Shown here: positions 29,147 through 42,758 of the stretch, piece after piece
Position numbering within the stretch: the first letter of the stretch is position 1
Layout of the letters: each line of letters opens with the position of its first letter
DNA from: Chamaelirium japonicum
Lineage: Eukaryota > Streptophyta > Magnoliopsida > Liliales > Melanthiaceae
Direction: 5' to 3'
Assembly: GCA_947650365.1 (NCBI GenBank)
Contig: CANTAL010000147.1
Coordinates: 124,001 to 188,000 of the forward strand
Length of the DNA: 64,000 nucleotides
Made by a program: the position numbers and the translations under genes
Notes under the pieces: generated by a model
What the model was told of the DNA's origin: nothing
The model's database searches: none
Seen by the model: the letters and a program-made list of their open reading frames with translations, nothing else

Positions 29147-32100
29147 CGTACGAATGAATTAGAATAGATTGTACGAATGAATTAGAATGGATCGTACGAA
29201 TGAATTAGAATGGATCGTATGAAGGAATTAGAATGGATCGTACGAATGAATTAGAATAGATCGTACGAATGAATTAGAATGGATCGTACGAAGGAATTAG
29301 AATGGATCGTACGAATGAATTAGAATTGATATATTCGTGCAAATGAGTTAGAATGGATCGTATGAATGTATTAGAATGGATCGTATGAGTGAATTAGAAT
29401 GGATCGTACGAATGAATTAGAATGGATTGTTTGAATGAATTAGAATGGATCGTACGAATGAATTAGAATGGATCGTATGAATGAATTAGAATGGATCGTA
29501 CGAATGAATTAGAATGGATCGTGCGAATGAATTATAATGGATCGTACGAATGAATTAGAATGGATCGTGTGAAAGAATTAGAATGGATCGTATGAATGAA
29601 TTAGAATAGATCGTGCGAATGAATTAGAATGGATCGTACGAATGAATTAGAATGGATACATTTGTGCGAATGAATTCGAATGGATCGTACGAATGAATTC
29701 GAATGGATCGTATGAATGAATTAGAATGGATCGTACGAATGAATTAGATGGATCGTGCGAATGAATTAGAATGGATCGTACGAATGAATTAGAATGGATC
29801 GTACGAATGAACTAGAATGGATACATTCGTGCGAATGAATTAGAATGGATCGTACAAATGAATTAGAATGGATCATACGAATGAATTAGAATGGATCTTA
29901 CGAATGAATTAGAATGGATCGTACGAATGAATTAGAATAGATCGTACGAATGAATTAGAATGGATCGTACGAATGCACGATCCATGCGAATGAATTAGAA
30001 TAGATCGTACGAATGAACTAGACTGGATACATTCGTGCGAATGAATTAGAATGGATCGTACGAATGAATTAGAATGGATCGTACGAATGAACTAGAATGG
30101 ATACATTCGTGCGAATGAATTAGAATGGATCGTACAAATGAATTAGAATGGATCGTACGAATGAATTAGAATGGATCTTACGAATGAATTAGAATGGATC
30201 GTACGAATGAATTAGAATGGATCGTACGAATGAATTAGAATGGATCGTACGAATGCACGATCCATGCGAATGAATTAGAATAGATCGTACGAATGAACTA
30301 GAATGGATACATTCGTGCGAATGAATTAGAATGGATCGTACGAATGCATTCTAATTCATTCGTATGATCCATTCTAATTCATTCGCACGATCCATTCTAA
30401 TTAATTCATAGGATCCATTCTAATTCATTCATACGATCTATTCTAATCCTTTCGCACGAATGTATCCATTCTAATTCTTTCGCACGAATGTATCCATTCT
30501 AATGAATGAATTACAATGGTTACATTCAAGCGAATGAATTAGAATGGATCGTACGAATGGATTAGAATGGATACATTCGTGCGAATGAATTAGAATGGAT
30601 CATACGAATGAGTAAGAATGGATCGTACGAATAAAATAGAATGGATTGTACGAATGAATTAGATTGGATCGTGCGAATAAATTTGAATGGATCATACGAA
30701 TGAATTAGAATGGATCGTGCTAATGAATTAGAATTGATCGTACGAATGAAATAGAATGGATTGTACGAATGATTTAGAATGGATCGTACGAATGAATTAG
30801 AATAGATCGTACGAATGATTTAGAATGGATACATTCGTGCGAATGAATTAGAATGGATCATACGAATGAGTAAGAATGGATCGTACGAATGAAATAGAAT
30901 GGATTGTACGAATGAATTAGAATGGATTCGTACGAATGAATTAGAATGGATACATTCGTGCGAATGAATTAGAATGGATCGTACCAATGAGTAAGAATGG
31001 ATCGTACGAATGAAATAGAATGGATTGTTCGAATGAATTAGAATGGATCATACGAATGAATTAGAATGGATCGTGTGAAAGAATTAGAATGGATTGTATG
31101 AATGAATTAGAATAGATCGTATGAATGAATTAGAATGGATCGTACGAATGAATTAGAATGGATCGTATGAATGAATCAGAATGGATCATACGAATGAATT
31201 AGAATGGATATATTCGTGCGAATGAATTAGAATGGATACATTAGTGCGAAAGAATTAGAATAGATCGTATGAATGAATTAGAATGGATCCTATGAATGAA
31301 TTAGAATGGATCGTGTGAATGAATTAGAATTGATCGTACGAATGAATTAGAATGGATCGTGCTAATGAATTAGAATTGATCGAACGAATGAATTAGCATG
31401 GATCGTGCTAATGAATTAGAATGGAACGTACGAATGAATTAGAATGGATCGTGTGAAAGAATTAGAATGGATTGTATGAATGAATTAGAATGAATTCGTA
31501 TGATCCATTCGAATTCATTCGCACGATCCATTCTAATTCATTCATACGATCCATTCTAATTCATTTGTAGGATCCATTCTAATTCATTCGTACAATCTAT
31601 TCTATTTCATTCGTACGATCCATTCTTACTCATTCGTATGATCCATTCTAATTCCTTCGTACGATCCATTCTAATTCCTTCGTACGATCCATTCTAATTC
31701 ATTCGCACGATCCATTCTAATTCTTTCATACAATCCATTCTAATTCTTTCGTGCGAATGAATTAGAATGGATACCTTTGTGCATATGAATTAGAATGGAT
31801 CGTACGAATGAATTAGAATGGATCATATTAATGAATTAGAATGGATCATACGAATGAATTAGAATAGATACATTCGTGCGAATGAATTAGAATGGATCGT
31901 GTGAATCAATTAGACTGTATCGTGCAAATGAATAAGAATAGATCATACGAATGAATTAGAATGGATCGTACGAATTAATTAGAATGGATACATTCGTGCG
32001 AATGAATTAGAATGGATTGTATGAATGAATTAGAATGGATCGTACGAATGAATTAGAATGGATCATACGAATTAATTAGAATGGATCATACGAATGAATT

Positions 32101-35027
32101 AGAATGGATCGTACGAATGAATTAGAATAGATCGTATGAATGAATTAGAATGGATCGTGCGAATGAATTAGAATGGATCGTACGAATGAATTAGAATGGA
32201 TCGTACGAATGAACTAGAATGGATACATTCATGCGATTGAATTAGAATGGATCGTACGAATGAATTAGAATGGATCGTACGAATGAATTAGAATGGATCT
32301 TAAAATGAATTAGAATGGATCGTACGAATGAATTAGAATGGATCGTACGAATGAATTAGAATGGATACATTCGTGCGAATGAATTAGAATGGATCGGACG
32401 AATGAATTAGAATGGATCGTACGAATGAATTAGAATGGATCGTACGAATGAATTAGAATGGATCGTACGAATAAATTAGAATGGATACATTCGTCCGAAT
32501 GAATTAGAATGGATCATACGAATGAGTAAGAATGGATCGTACGAATGAAATAGAATAGATTATACGAATGAATTAGAATAGATTCGTACGAATGAATTAG
32601 AATGGATACAGTCGTGCGAATGAATTAGAATGGATCGTACCAATGAGTAAGAATGGATCGTACGATTGAAATAGAATGGATTGTGCGAATGAATTAGAAT
32701 GGATCGTACGAATCAATTAGAATGGATCGTGTGAAAGAATTCGAATGGATTGTATAAATGAATTAGAATAGATTGTATGAATGGATCGTACGAATGAATT
32801 AGAATGGATCGTACGAATGAATTAGAATGGATCGTACGAATGAATTAGAATGGATACATTCGTGCGAATGAATTAGAATGGATACATTCATGCAAAAGAA
32901 TTAGAATAGATCGTATGAATGAATTAGAATGGATCCTATGAATGAATTAGAATGGATCGTGCGAATGAATTAGAATGGATCGTACGAATGAATTAGAATG
33001 GATCGTGCTAATTAGTTAGAATTGATCGAACGAATGAATTAGCATGGATCGTGCTAATGAATTAGAATGGAACGTACGAATGAATTAGAATGGATCGTGT
33101 GAAAGAATTAGAATAGATTGTATGAATGAATTAGAATGAATTCGTACGATCCATTCGAATTCATTCGCACTATCCATTCTAATTCATTCAAACGATCTAT
33201 TCTAATTCATTCATACAATCCATTCTAATTCTTTCACACGATCCATTCTAATTCATTCGTAGGATCCATTCAAATTCATTCGTACAATCTATTCTATTTC
33301 ATTCGTACGATCCATTCTTACTCATTCGTATGATCCATTCTAATTCATTCGGACGAATGTATCCATTCTAATTTATTCGTACGATCCATTCTAATTCATT
33401 CGTACGATCCATTCTAATTCATTCATACGATCCATTCTTACTCATTCGTATGATCCATTCTAATTCATTCGTACGATCCATTCTAATTCATTCGTACGAT
33501 CGATTCTAATTCATTCGCACTATCCATTCTAATTCATTCGTACGATCCATTCTAATTCATTCGTATGATCCATTCTAATTTATTCGTTCAAATATATCCA
33601 TTCTAACTCATTCCTACGATCCATTCTAATTCATTCGCACGATTCATTCTAATTCATTCGCACGAATCTATCCATTCTAATTCATTTGCACGATCCATTC
33701 TAATTCATTCCAATGATCTATTCTAATTCATTCGTACGATCCATTCTAATTCATTCTAATTCATTCGTACGATCCATTCTACGATCCATTCTAATTCATT
33801 CGTATATTCCATTCTAATTCATTAGCACGATCCATGCTAATGAATTAGAATGGATCGTACGATCCAATCTAATTCATTCATACGATCCATTCTTACTCAT
33901 TCGAATGATCCATTTTAATTCAATCGTACGATCCATTCTAATTCATTCGTACGATCCATTCTAATTCATTCGTACGATCCATTCTAATTCCTTCGTACGA
34001 TCCATTCTAATTCATTCGTACGATCCATTCTAATTCATTCGCACAATCTATTCTAGTTCATTCGTACGATCCATTCTAATTCATTCGTACGATCCATTCT
34101 AATTCATTCATACAATCCATTCTAATTTATTCGCACGAATGTATCCATTCTAATTCATTCGTACGATCCATTCTAATTCTTTAGCACAATCTATTCTAGT
34201 TCATTCATACGATCCATTCTAATTCATTCGCACGAATGTATCTATTCTAATTCATTCATACGATCCATTCTACTTCATTCGTACTATCCGTTCTAATTCA
34301 CTCATACGATCCATTCTAAATCATTCATACGATCCATTCTAATTCATTTGCACGAATATATCCATTCTAATTCATTCATACGATCCATTCTAATTCCTTC
34401 GTACTATCCATTCTAATTCCTTCGTACGATCGATTCTATTTCATTCGTATGATCCATTCTAATTCCTTCGTACGATCCATTCTAATTCCTTCGTATCCAT
34501 TCTAATTCACTCATACGATCCATTCTAATTCATTCGTACGATCCATTCTAATTCATTCATACAATCCATTCTAATTCATTCGCACGAATGTATCCATTCT
34601 AATTCATTCGTACGATCAGTTCTAATTCATTCACAAAATCTATTCTAATTCATTCATACGATCCATTCTAATTCATTCACACGAATGTATACATTCTTAT
34701 TCATTCGTACGATCCATTCTAATTCCTTCGTACGAACCATTCTAATTCATTCGTACGATCTATTCTAATTCATTCGTACGATCCATTCTAATTCATTTGT
34801 ACGATCCATTCTAATTCCTTCGTACGATACATTCTAATTCATTCGTACGATCCATTCTAATTCATTCATACGATCCATTCTAATTCTTTCACACGATCTA
34901 TTCTAATTCATTCGTACGATCCATTCTAATTCATTCGTGCAATCCATTCTATTTCATTCGTACGATCCATTCTTACTCATTCGTACGATCCATTCTAATT
35001 CATTCACACGAATTTATCCATTCATAC
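29147..35027. repeat. Satellite sub-block D, second copy of the ~6-kb segment
   Basis: Orientation: + 29147-30347, - to 30500, + to 31495, - to 31748, + to 33141, - to 33838, one + unit near 33839-33859, - to 35027. It parallels sub-block C at its start, with a slightly changed offset after about 25550/31560 caused by loss of whole units. From about 32240 it departs from C, and it lacks the GC-rich insert. Confidence 0.85.
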
Positions 35028-36853
35028 GAATTAATTAGAATAGATTGTACGAATGAATTAGAATGGATCATACGAATGAATTAGAATGGATCGTATGAAG
35101 GAATTAGAATGGATCGTACAAATGAATTAGAATGGATCGTACGAATGAATTAGAATAGATCGTACGAATAAATTAGAATGGATCATACGAATGAATTAGA
35201 ATGGATCGTACGAATGAATTAGAATGGATATATTCGTGCAAATGAATTAGAATGGATCGTATGAATGTATTAAAATGGATCGTATGAGTGAATTAGAATG
35301 GATCGTACGAATGAATTAGAATGGATTGTATGAACGAAATAGAATGGATCGTACGAATGAATTAGAATGGATCATACGAATTAATTAGAATGGATCATAG
35401 GAATGTATTAGAATGGAACGTACGAATGAATTAGAATGGATCGTACGAATGAATTAGAATGGATACATTCGTGCGAATGAATTAGAATGAATTGTGCGAA
35501 TGAATTAGAACAGATCGTGCGAATGAATTAGAATGGATCATACGAATGAATTAGAATGGATCGTACGAATGAATTAGAATGGATACATTTGTGCGAATGA
35601 ATTAGAATGGATCGTACGAATGAATTAGAATGGATCGTGCGAATGAATTAGAATGGATCGTACGAATGAATTAGAATGGATACATTTGTACGAATGAATT
35701 AGAATGGATCGTACGAATGAATTAGAATGGATCGTAAGAATGAACTAGAATGGATTGTACGAATGAATTAGAATGGATCGTGCGAATGAATTAGAATGGA
35801 TCGTACGAATGAATTAGAATGGATCGTACGAATGAACTAGAATGGATACATTCGTGCGAATGAATTAGAATGGATCGTACGAATGAATTAGAATGGATCG
35901 TACGAATGAATTAGAATGGATCTTTTGAATGAATTAGAATGGATCGTACGAATGAATTAGAATGGATCGTACGAATGAATTAGAATGGATACATTCGTGC
36001 GTATGAATTAGAATGGATCGGACGAATGAATTAGAATGGATCATATGAATGAATTAGAATGGATCGTACGAATGAATTAGAATATGGATCGTACGAATGA
36101 AATAGAATAGATTGTACGAATGAATTAGAATGGAACCTACGAATGAATTAGAATGGATCATGTGAAAGAATTAGAATGGATTGTATGAATGAATTAGAAT
36201 AGATCGTATGAATGAATTAGAATGGATCGTACGAATGAATTAGAATGGATCGTACGAATGAATTAGAATGGATCGTATGAATGAATTAGAATGGACACAT
36301 TCGTGCGAATGAATTAGAATGGATACATTCGTGCGAAAGAATTAGAATAGATCGTATGAATGAATTAGAATGGATCCTATGAATGAATTAGAATGGATCG
36401 TGCGAATGAATTAGAATGGATCGTGTGAAAGAATTAGAATGGATCGTACGAATGAATTAGAATGGATCGTGCGAATGAATTAGAATGGATCGTACGAATG
36501 AATTAGAATGGATACATTTGTGCGAATGAATTAGAATGGATCGTACGAATGAATTAGAATGGATCGTGCTAATGAATTAGAATTGATCAAACGAAAGAAT
36601 TAGCATGGATCGTGCTAATGAATTAGAATGGATCGTACGAATGAATTAGAATGGATCGTGCGAATGAATTAGAATGGATCGTACGAATGAATTAGAATGG
36701 ATACATTTGTGCGAATGAATTAGAATGGATCATACGAATGAATTAGAATGGATCGTATGAATGAATTAGAATGGATCGTGCGATTGAATTCGAATGGATC
36801 GTACGAATTCATTCTAATTCATTCATACAATCAATTCTAATTCTTTCACACGA

Positions 36854-39084
36854 TCCATTCTAATTCATTCGTACGTTCCATTCTAATTCATTAGCACGAT
36901 CCATGCTAATTCATTCGTTCGATCAATTCTAATTCATTAGCACGATCCATTCTAATTCATTCGTACGATCCATTCTAATTCATTCGCACGATCCATTCTA
37001 GTTCATTCATAGGATCCATTCTAATTCATTCATACGATCTATTCTAATTCTTTCGCACGAATGCATCCATTCTAATTCATCGCACGAATGTATCCATTCT
37101 AATTCATTCGTACGATCCATTCTAATTCATTCATACGATACATTTGAATCTTGTGGCGAACAATGGGAAGTGGGGCAGGTGGCTGACCTGGGCCGGCATC
37201 CGGGCGAGGAGGTGGTGGAGGCGCGGATACATTCGTGCGAATGAATTAGAATGGATTGTATGAATGAATTAGAATAGAATTAGAATTAGAATGGATCGTA
37301 CGAATGAACTAGAATGGATCGTACGAATGAATTAGAATGGATCGTACGAAGGAATTAGAATGGATCGTACGAATGAATTAGAATGGATTGTGCGAATGAA
37401 TTAGAATGGATCGTACGAATGATTTAGAATGGATCGTGTGAAAGAATTAGAATGGATTGTATGAATGAATTAGAATAGATCGTATGAATGAATTAGAATG
37501 GATCGCACGAATGAATTAGAATGGACCGTACGAATGAACTAGAATGGATACATTCGTACGAATGAATTAGAATGAATCGTACGAATGAATTAGAATGGAT
37601 CTTACGAATGAATTAGAATGGATCGTACGAATGAATTAGAATGGATCGTACGAATGAATTAGAATGGGTACATTTAATCGAATGAATTAGAATAGATCGG
37701 ACGAATGAATTAGAATGGATCGTAACAAATGAATTAGAATGGATCGTATGAGTGAATTAGAATGAATCGTATGAATGAATTAGAATGGATCGTATGAATG
37801 AATTAGAATGGATCGTGCGAAAGAATTAGAATGCATTGTATGAATGAATTATAATGGATCGTATGAATGAATTAGAATGGATCGTGCGAATGAATTCGAA
37901 TGGATCGCATGATCCATTCGAATAGAATGGATCGTATGAATGAATTAGAATGGATCGAGCGAATGAATTAGAATGGATTGTAGGAATGAATTAGAATGGA
38001 TCGTATGAATGAATTAGAATGGATCGTATAAATGAATTAGAATGGATCGTGCGAATGAATTAGAATTGATCGTACGAATGAATTAGAATGGATCATACGA
38101 ATGAATTAGAATGGATCATACGAATGAGTAAGAATGGATCGTACGAATGAAATAGAATGGATTGTACGAATGAATTAGAATGGATACATTCATGCGAATG
38201 AATTAGAATGGATCGGACGATTGAATTAGAATGGATCGTACGATTCTTTCTAATTCATCCGTACGATCCATTCTAATACATTCGTACGATTCATGCTAAT
38301 TCATTCGCATGATCCATTCTAATTCATTCGTACGATCCATTCTTATTCATTCATATGATCCATTCTAATTCATTCGCACAATCCATTCTAATTCATTCGT
38401 ACAATCCATTCTAATTCATTCGTATGATCCATTCTAACTCATTCGGTGGATCCATTCTAATTCATTCGTACGATCCATTCTAATTCATACCCACGATCCA
38501 TTCTAATTTATTCGTACGATCCATTTTAATTCATTCGTACGATCTATTCTAATTCATTCGCACGAATGTAACCACTCTAATTCATTCATACGATTCATTC
38601 TAATTCATTCGTATGAGCTATTCTAATTCATTCGTACGATCCATTCTAATTCATTCGTACGATCCATTGTAATTCATTCATACAATCCATTTAGATTCAT
38701 TCGCACAAATGTATCCATTCAAATTCATTCGTACGATCCATTCTAATTCATTCATACGATCTATTCTAATTCATTCATACAATCCATTCTAATTCTTTCA
38801 CACGATCCATTCTAATTCATTCGTACGATCCATTCTAATTCATTCGTACGATCCATTCTAATTCACTCATACGATCCATTCTAATACATTCGTACGATCC
38901 ATTCTAATTCATTTGCACGAATATATCCATTCTAATTCATTCGTACGATTCATTCTAATTCATTCATACGATCCATTCTAATTCATTTGCACGAATATAT
39001 CCATTCTAATTCATTCGTACGATCCATTCTAATTCTTTCATACGATCTATTCTAATTCGTTCGTACGATCCATTCTAATTCATT
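36854..39084. repeat. Segmental duplication within the satellite, copy 2
   Basis: This is the second copy of the 26530-28760 segment, in the same orientation, including an identical GC-rich 75-bp insert. The flanking units on both sides differ from those of copy 1, so the homology has ends rather than being general satellite similarity. Confidence 0.85.
37150..37224. other. GC-rich 75-bp insert in the satellite, copy 2
   Basis: By eye this is identical to 26826-26900, again located between minus- and plus-oriented satellite. It shares its flanks with the first copy, so it was carried by the segmental duplication rather than inserted twice. Confidence 0.85.
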
Positions 39085-42000
39085 CGTACGATCCATTCTA
39101 ATTCATTAATATGATCCATTCTAATTCATTCGTACGATCCATTCTAATGAATTAGAAATAATCGTACGAATGAAATAGAATGGATTGCACGAATGATTTA
39201 GAATGGATCGTACGAATGAATTAGAATGGATCGTGTGAAAGAATTAGAATGGATTGTATGAATGAATTAGAAAGGATCGTATGAATGAATTAGAATGGAT
39301 CTTACAAATGAATTAGAATGGATTAGAATGGATTGTGCGAATGAATTAGAATGGATCGTATGAATGAATAAGAATGGATCGTACGAATGAATTAGAATGG
39401 ATCGTACGAATGAATTAGAATGGATCGTACGAATGAATTAGCATGAATCGTACGAATTAATTAGAATGGATCATACGAATGAATTAGAATGGATCGTACG
39501 AATGAATTAGAATGGATCGTACGAATTAATTAGAATGGATCGTGCGAATGAATTAGAATGGATCGTACGAATGAATTAGAATAGATACATTTGTGCGAAT
39601 GAATTAGAATGGATCGTACGAATGAATTAAAATGGATCGTATGAATAAATTAGAATGGATCGTACGAATGAATTAGAATGGATCGTGCGAATGAATTAGA
39701 ATGGATCGTACGAATGAATTAGAATGGATCGTGTGAAAAAATTAGAATGGATCGTACGAATGAATTAGAATGGATCGTGCGAATGAATTAGAATGGACCG
39801 TACGAATGAATTAGAATGGATACATTTGTGCAAATGAATTAGAATGGATCGTACGAATGAATTAGAATGGATCGTATGAATGAATTAGAATGGATCGTAC
39901 GAATGAATTAGAATGGATCATGCGAATGAATTAGAATGGATCGTACGAATGAATTAGAATGGATCGTACGAATGAACTAGAATGGATACATTCGTGCGAA
40001 TGAATTAGAATGGATCGTACGAATGAATTAGAATGGATCGTACGAATGAATTAGAATGGATCATACGAATGAATTAGAATGGATACATTCGTGCGAATGA
40101 ATTAGAATGGATCGGACGAATGAATTAGAATGGATCGTACGCTCGAATGTATCCATTCTAATCCATTCGTACGATCCATTCTAATCCATTCGTACGATCC
40201 ATTCTAATTCATTCGCATGAATGTAACCATTCTAATTCATTCATTTGATCCATTCTAATTCATTCGTACGATCCATTCTAATTCATTCATACGATCCATT
40301 TTAATTCATTCGTACAATCCATTCTAATTCATTCGCATGAATGTAACCATTCTAATTCAGTCATTTGATCCATTCTAATTCATTCGTACGATCCATTCTA
40401 ATTCATTCGTCCGATCCATTCTAATTCATTCGCACGAATGTATCCATTCTAATTCATTCATACGATCCATTCTAATTCATTCGTAAGATCCATTCTAATT
40501 CATTCGTACGATCCATTCTAATTCATTCGTACGATCCATTCTAGTTCATTCGCACGATCCATTCTAATTCATTTGCATGAATATATCCATTCTAATTCAT
40601 TCGTACAATCCATTCTAATTCCTTCGTACGATCCATTCTAATTCATTCGTACGATCTATTCTAATTCATTCGTACGATCCATTCTAATTCATTCGCACGA
40701 TCCATTCTAATTCATTCATAGGATCCATTCTAATTCATTCATACGATCTATTCTAATTCTTTCACACGAATGTATCCATTCTAATTCATTCGCACGAATG
40801 TATCCATTCTAATTCATTCGTACGAATCCATTCTAATTCATTCGTACAATCTATTCTATTTCATTCGTACGATCCATTCTAGTTCATTCGTACGATCCAT
40901 TCTAATTCATTCGTACGTATTGCATTCGTACGATCCATTCTTACTCATTCGTATGATCCATTATGTATACATTCGTGCGAATGAATTAGAATGGATCATA
41001 TGAATGAGTAAGAATGGATCGTACGAATGAAATAGAATGGATTGTGCGAATGAATTAGAATGGATTATAGAATGGATCAGAATAGATTGTGTGAAAGAAT
41101 TAGAATGGATTGTATGAATGAATTAGAATGAATTCGTACGATCCATTCGAATTCATTCGCACGATCCATTCTAATTCATTCATACGATCCATTCTAATTC
41201 TTTCACACGATCTATTCTGATCCATTCTACGATCCATTCTAATTCATTCGCACAATCCATTCTATTTCATTCGTACGATCCATTCTTACTCATTCGTATG
41301 ATCCATTCTAATTCATTCGCACGAATGTATCCATAATGGATCATACGAATGAGTAAGAATGGATCGTACGAATGAAATAGAATGGATTGTACGAATGAAT
41401 TAGAATGGATCGTGCGAATGAATTAGAATGGATCGTACGAATGAATTAGAATGGATCGTACGAATGAACTAGAATGGATACATTCGTGCGAATGAATTAG
41501 AATGGATCGTACGAATGAATTAGAATGGATCTTACGAATGAATTAGAATGAATCGTACGAATGAATTAGAATGGATTGTACGAATGAATTAGAATGGATC
41601 CTACGAATGAATTAGAATGGATCGTGTGAAAGAATTAGAATGGATTGTATGAATGAATTAGAATGGATCGTACGAATGAATTAGAATGGATCGTACAAAT
41701 GAACTAGAATGGATACATTCGTGCGAATGAATTAGAATGGATCGTACGAATGAATTAGAATGGATCGTACGAATGAATTAGAATTGATCGTATGAATGAA
41801 TTAGAATGGTTACATTCATGCGAATGAATTAGAATGGATCGTACGAATGGATTAGAATGGATCGTACGAATGGATTAGAATGGATACATTCGAGCGAATG
41901 AATTAGAATGGATTGTATGAATGAATTAGAATGGATCCTATGAATGAATTAGAATGGATAGTATGAATGAATTAGAATGGATACATTCGTGCGAATGAAT

Positions 42001-42149
42001 TAGAATTGATCGTACGAATGAATTAGAATGGATCGTGCGAATGAATTAGAATGGATCGTACGAATGAATTAGAATGGATACATTCGTGCGAATGAATTAG
42101 AATGGATACATTCGTGTAAAAGAATTAGAATAGATCGTATGAATGAATG

Positions 42150-42154
42150 AGAAT
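42150..42154. repeat. Target-site duplication AGAAT, left
   Basis: These five bases directly precede the TG of the left LTR and match the five after the right LTR (55566-55570). AGAAT is part of the satellite core, and removing the element plus one copy gives an ordinary satellite unit, which confirms the insertion boundaries. Confidence 0.95.
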
Positions 42155-42351
42155 TGTTTGGGGGATTTTTCCTGGTCCTTGCGAGCCACCTGTAAGATCA
42201 AGAAAAAAGAAACGTGAGAACGGCTGGCTCCCTTAGGAGCGCAGACCCTCCGACGCTCAAGTCAGTTATGGTAACACAACGGAGAGCTGTTGTATACCAA
42301 AGTGGTAGTGAAAGGGATTTCGAACCTGTACTTTGGAGCCTGGGGGTGTGC

Positions 42352-42358
42352 ATTTATA
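42352..42358 (-). promoter_or_regulatory. TATA box in the left LTR
   Basis: On the minus strand this reads TATAAAT within GTCTATAAATGC, roughly 1 kb from the start of the LTR in its own orientation. It would place transcription start about 30 bases downstream, near 42325, dividing U3 from R. In this 3' LTR any transcript would run out of the element into the satellite on the left. Confidence 0.7.
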
Positions 42359-42758
42359 GACATGGGCGACCTATCGAGCTACGACGCGTGGAGGCTCTTT
42401 CCGGCACCTTCTAGGCCCCCACGTTCTAGCTTTCAATAGTTTCTGACAGTTCTTGGAACTTGGACCCCTGACATTCTTTATCGTCTAGCTCTTCTGACGC
42501 AGTAGTGGGGGACAGCAGCTGCTATTCTGTTGCCGCCATAGGGATCTTCCAGAATGTTCAAGTCTAGGAGGTCTCAAACCGACTCTGACTGGCTTCCATG
42601 GACTGCAATCGTCCACGTAGCTTCAGTGGGTTCTCGACACCTGGCAATCTCAGGGAAAAAGCAAAGGCCAGCTCGCCAAATATTGCTCCGTCCTTTCGCC
42701 CATATTTATCAAGAGTTGGACCTCGTGGGAGCAACCTCTTCGATAAACAGGGGTCTAG

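Larger units (their letters stand above)
35028..42149. repeat. Satellite sub-block E with orientation map
   Basis: Orientation: + 35028-36806, - to 37149, GC-rich insert 37150-37224, + to 38238, - to 39146, + to 40140, - to 40964, + to 41136, - to 41333, + to 42149. Its opening resembles the openings of C and D: the hinge, then the rare unit series with GATATATTCGTGCAAATG at 35229, compare 23172 and 29330. From about 36850 to 39080 it matches 26530-28760 at an offset of 10324 bp. Confidence 0.85.
2792..42154. repeat. 23-bp satellite array, left block (about 39 kb)
   Basis: This is a tandem array of a 23-bp AT-rich unit: the core GAATGAATTAGAATGG followed by seven variable bases, most often ATCGTAC. 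A common 28-bp variant carries five extra bases (ACATT) after GGAT and ends CGTGC. Both orientations are present in alternating blocks of about 20 bp to 3 kb. Units differ mostly at the CG dinucleotides of the tail (CATACG, CGTATG, TGTACG, CGTGCG) and at a few core positions (GAGTAAG, GAAATAG, GAAAGAATTAG). No open reading frame of note, RNA gene or other element was seen apart from two GC-rich 75-bp inserts. The array continues at 55566 beyond the retrotransposon. Confidence 0.97.

Noticed and set aside
2792..42154. CRISPR array
   Set aside because: The 23-bp repeats abut each other with no unique spacers and occur in both orientations; this is a tandem satellite in plant DNA.
42297..42336. 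tRNA-like B box (GGTTCGAAATCCC on the minus strand) and a 7-bp stem in the LTR
   Set aside because: There is no A box at the right distance and no cloverleaf can be drawn; it lies near the expected transcription start of the LTR and is probably coincidental.
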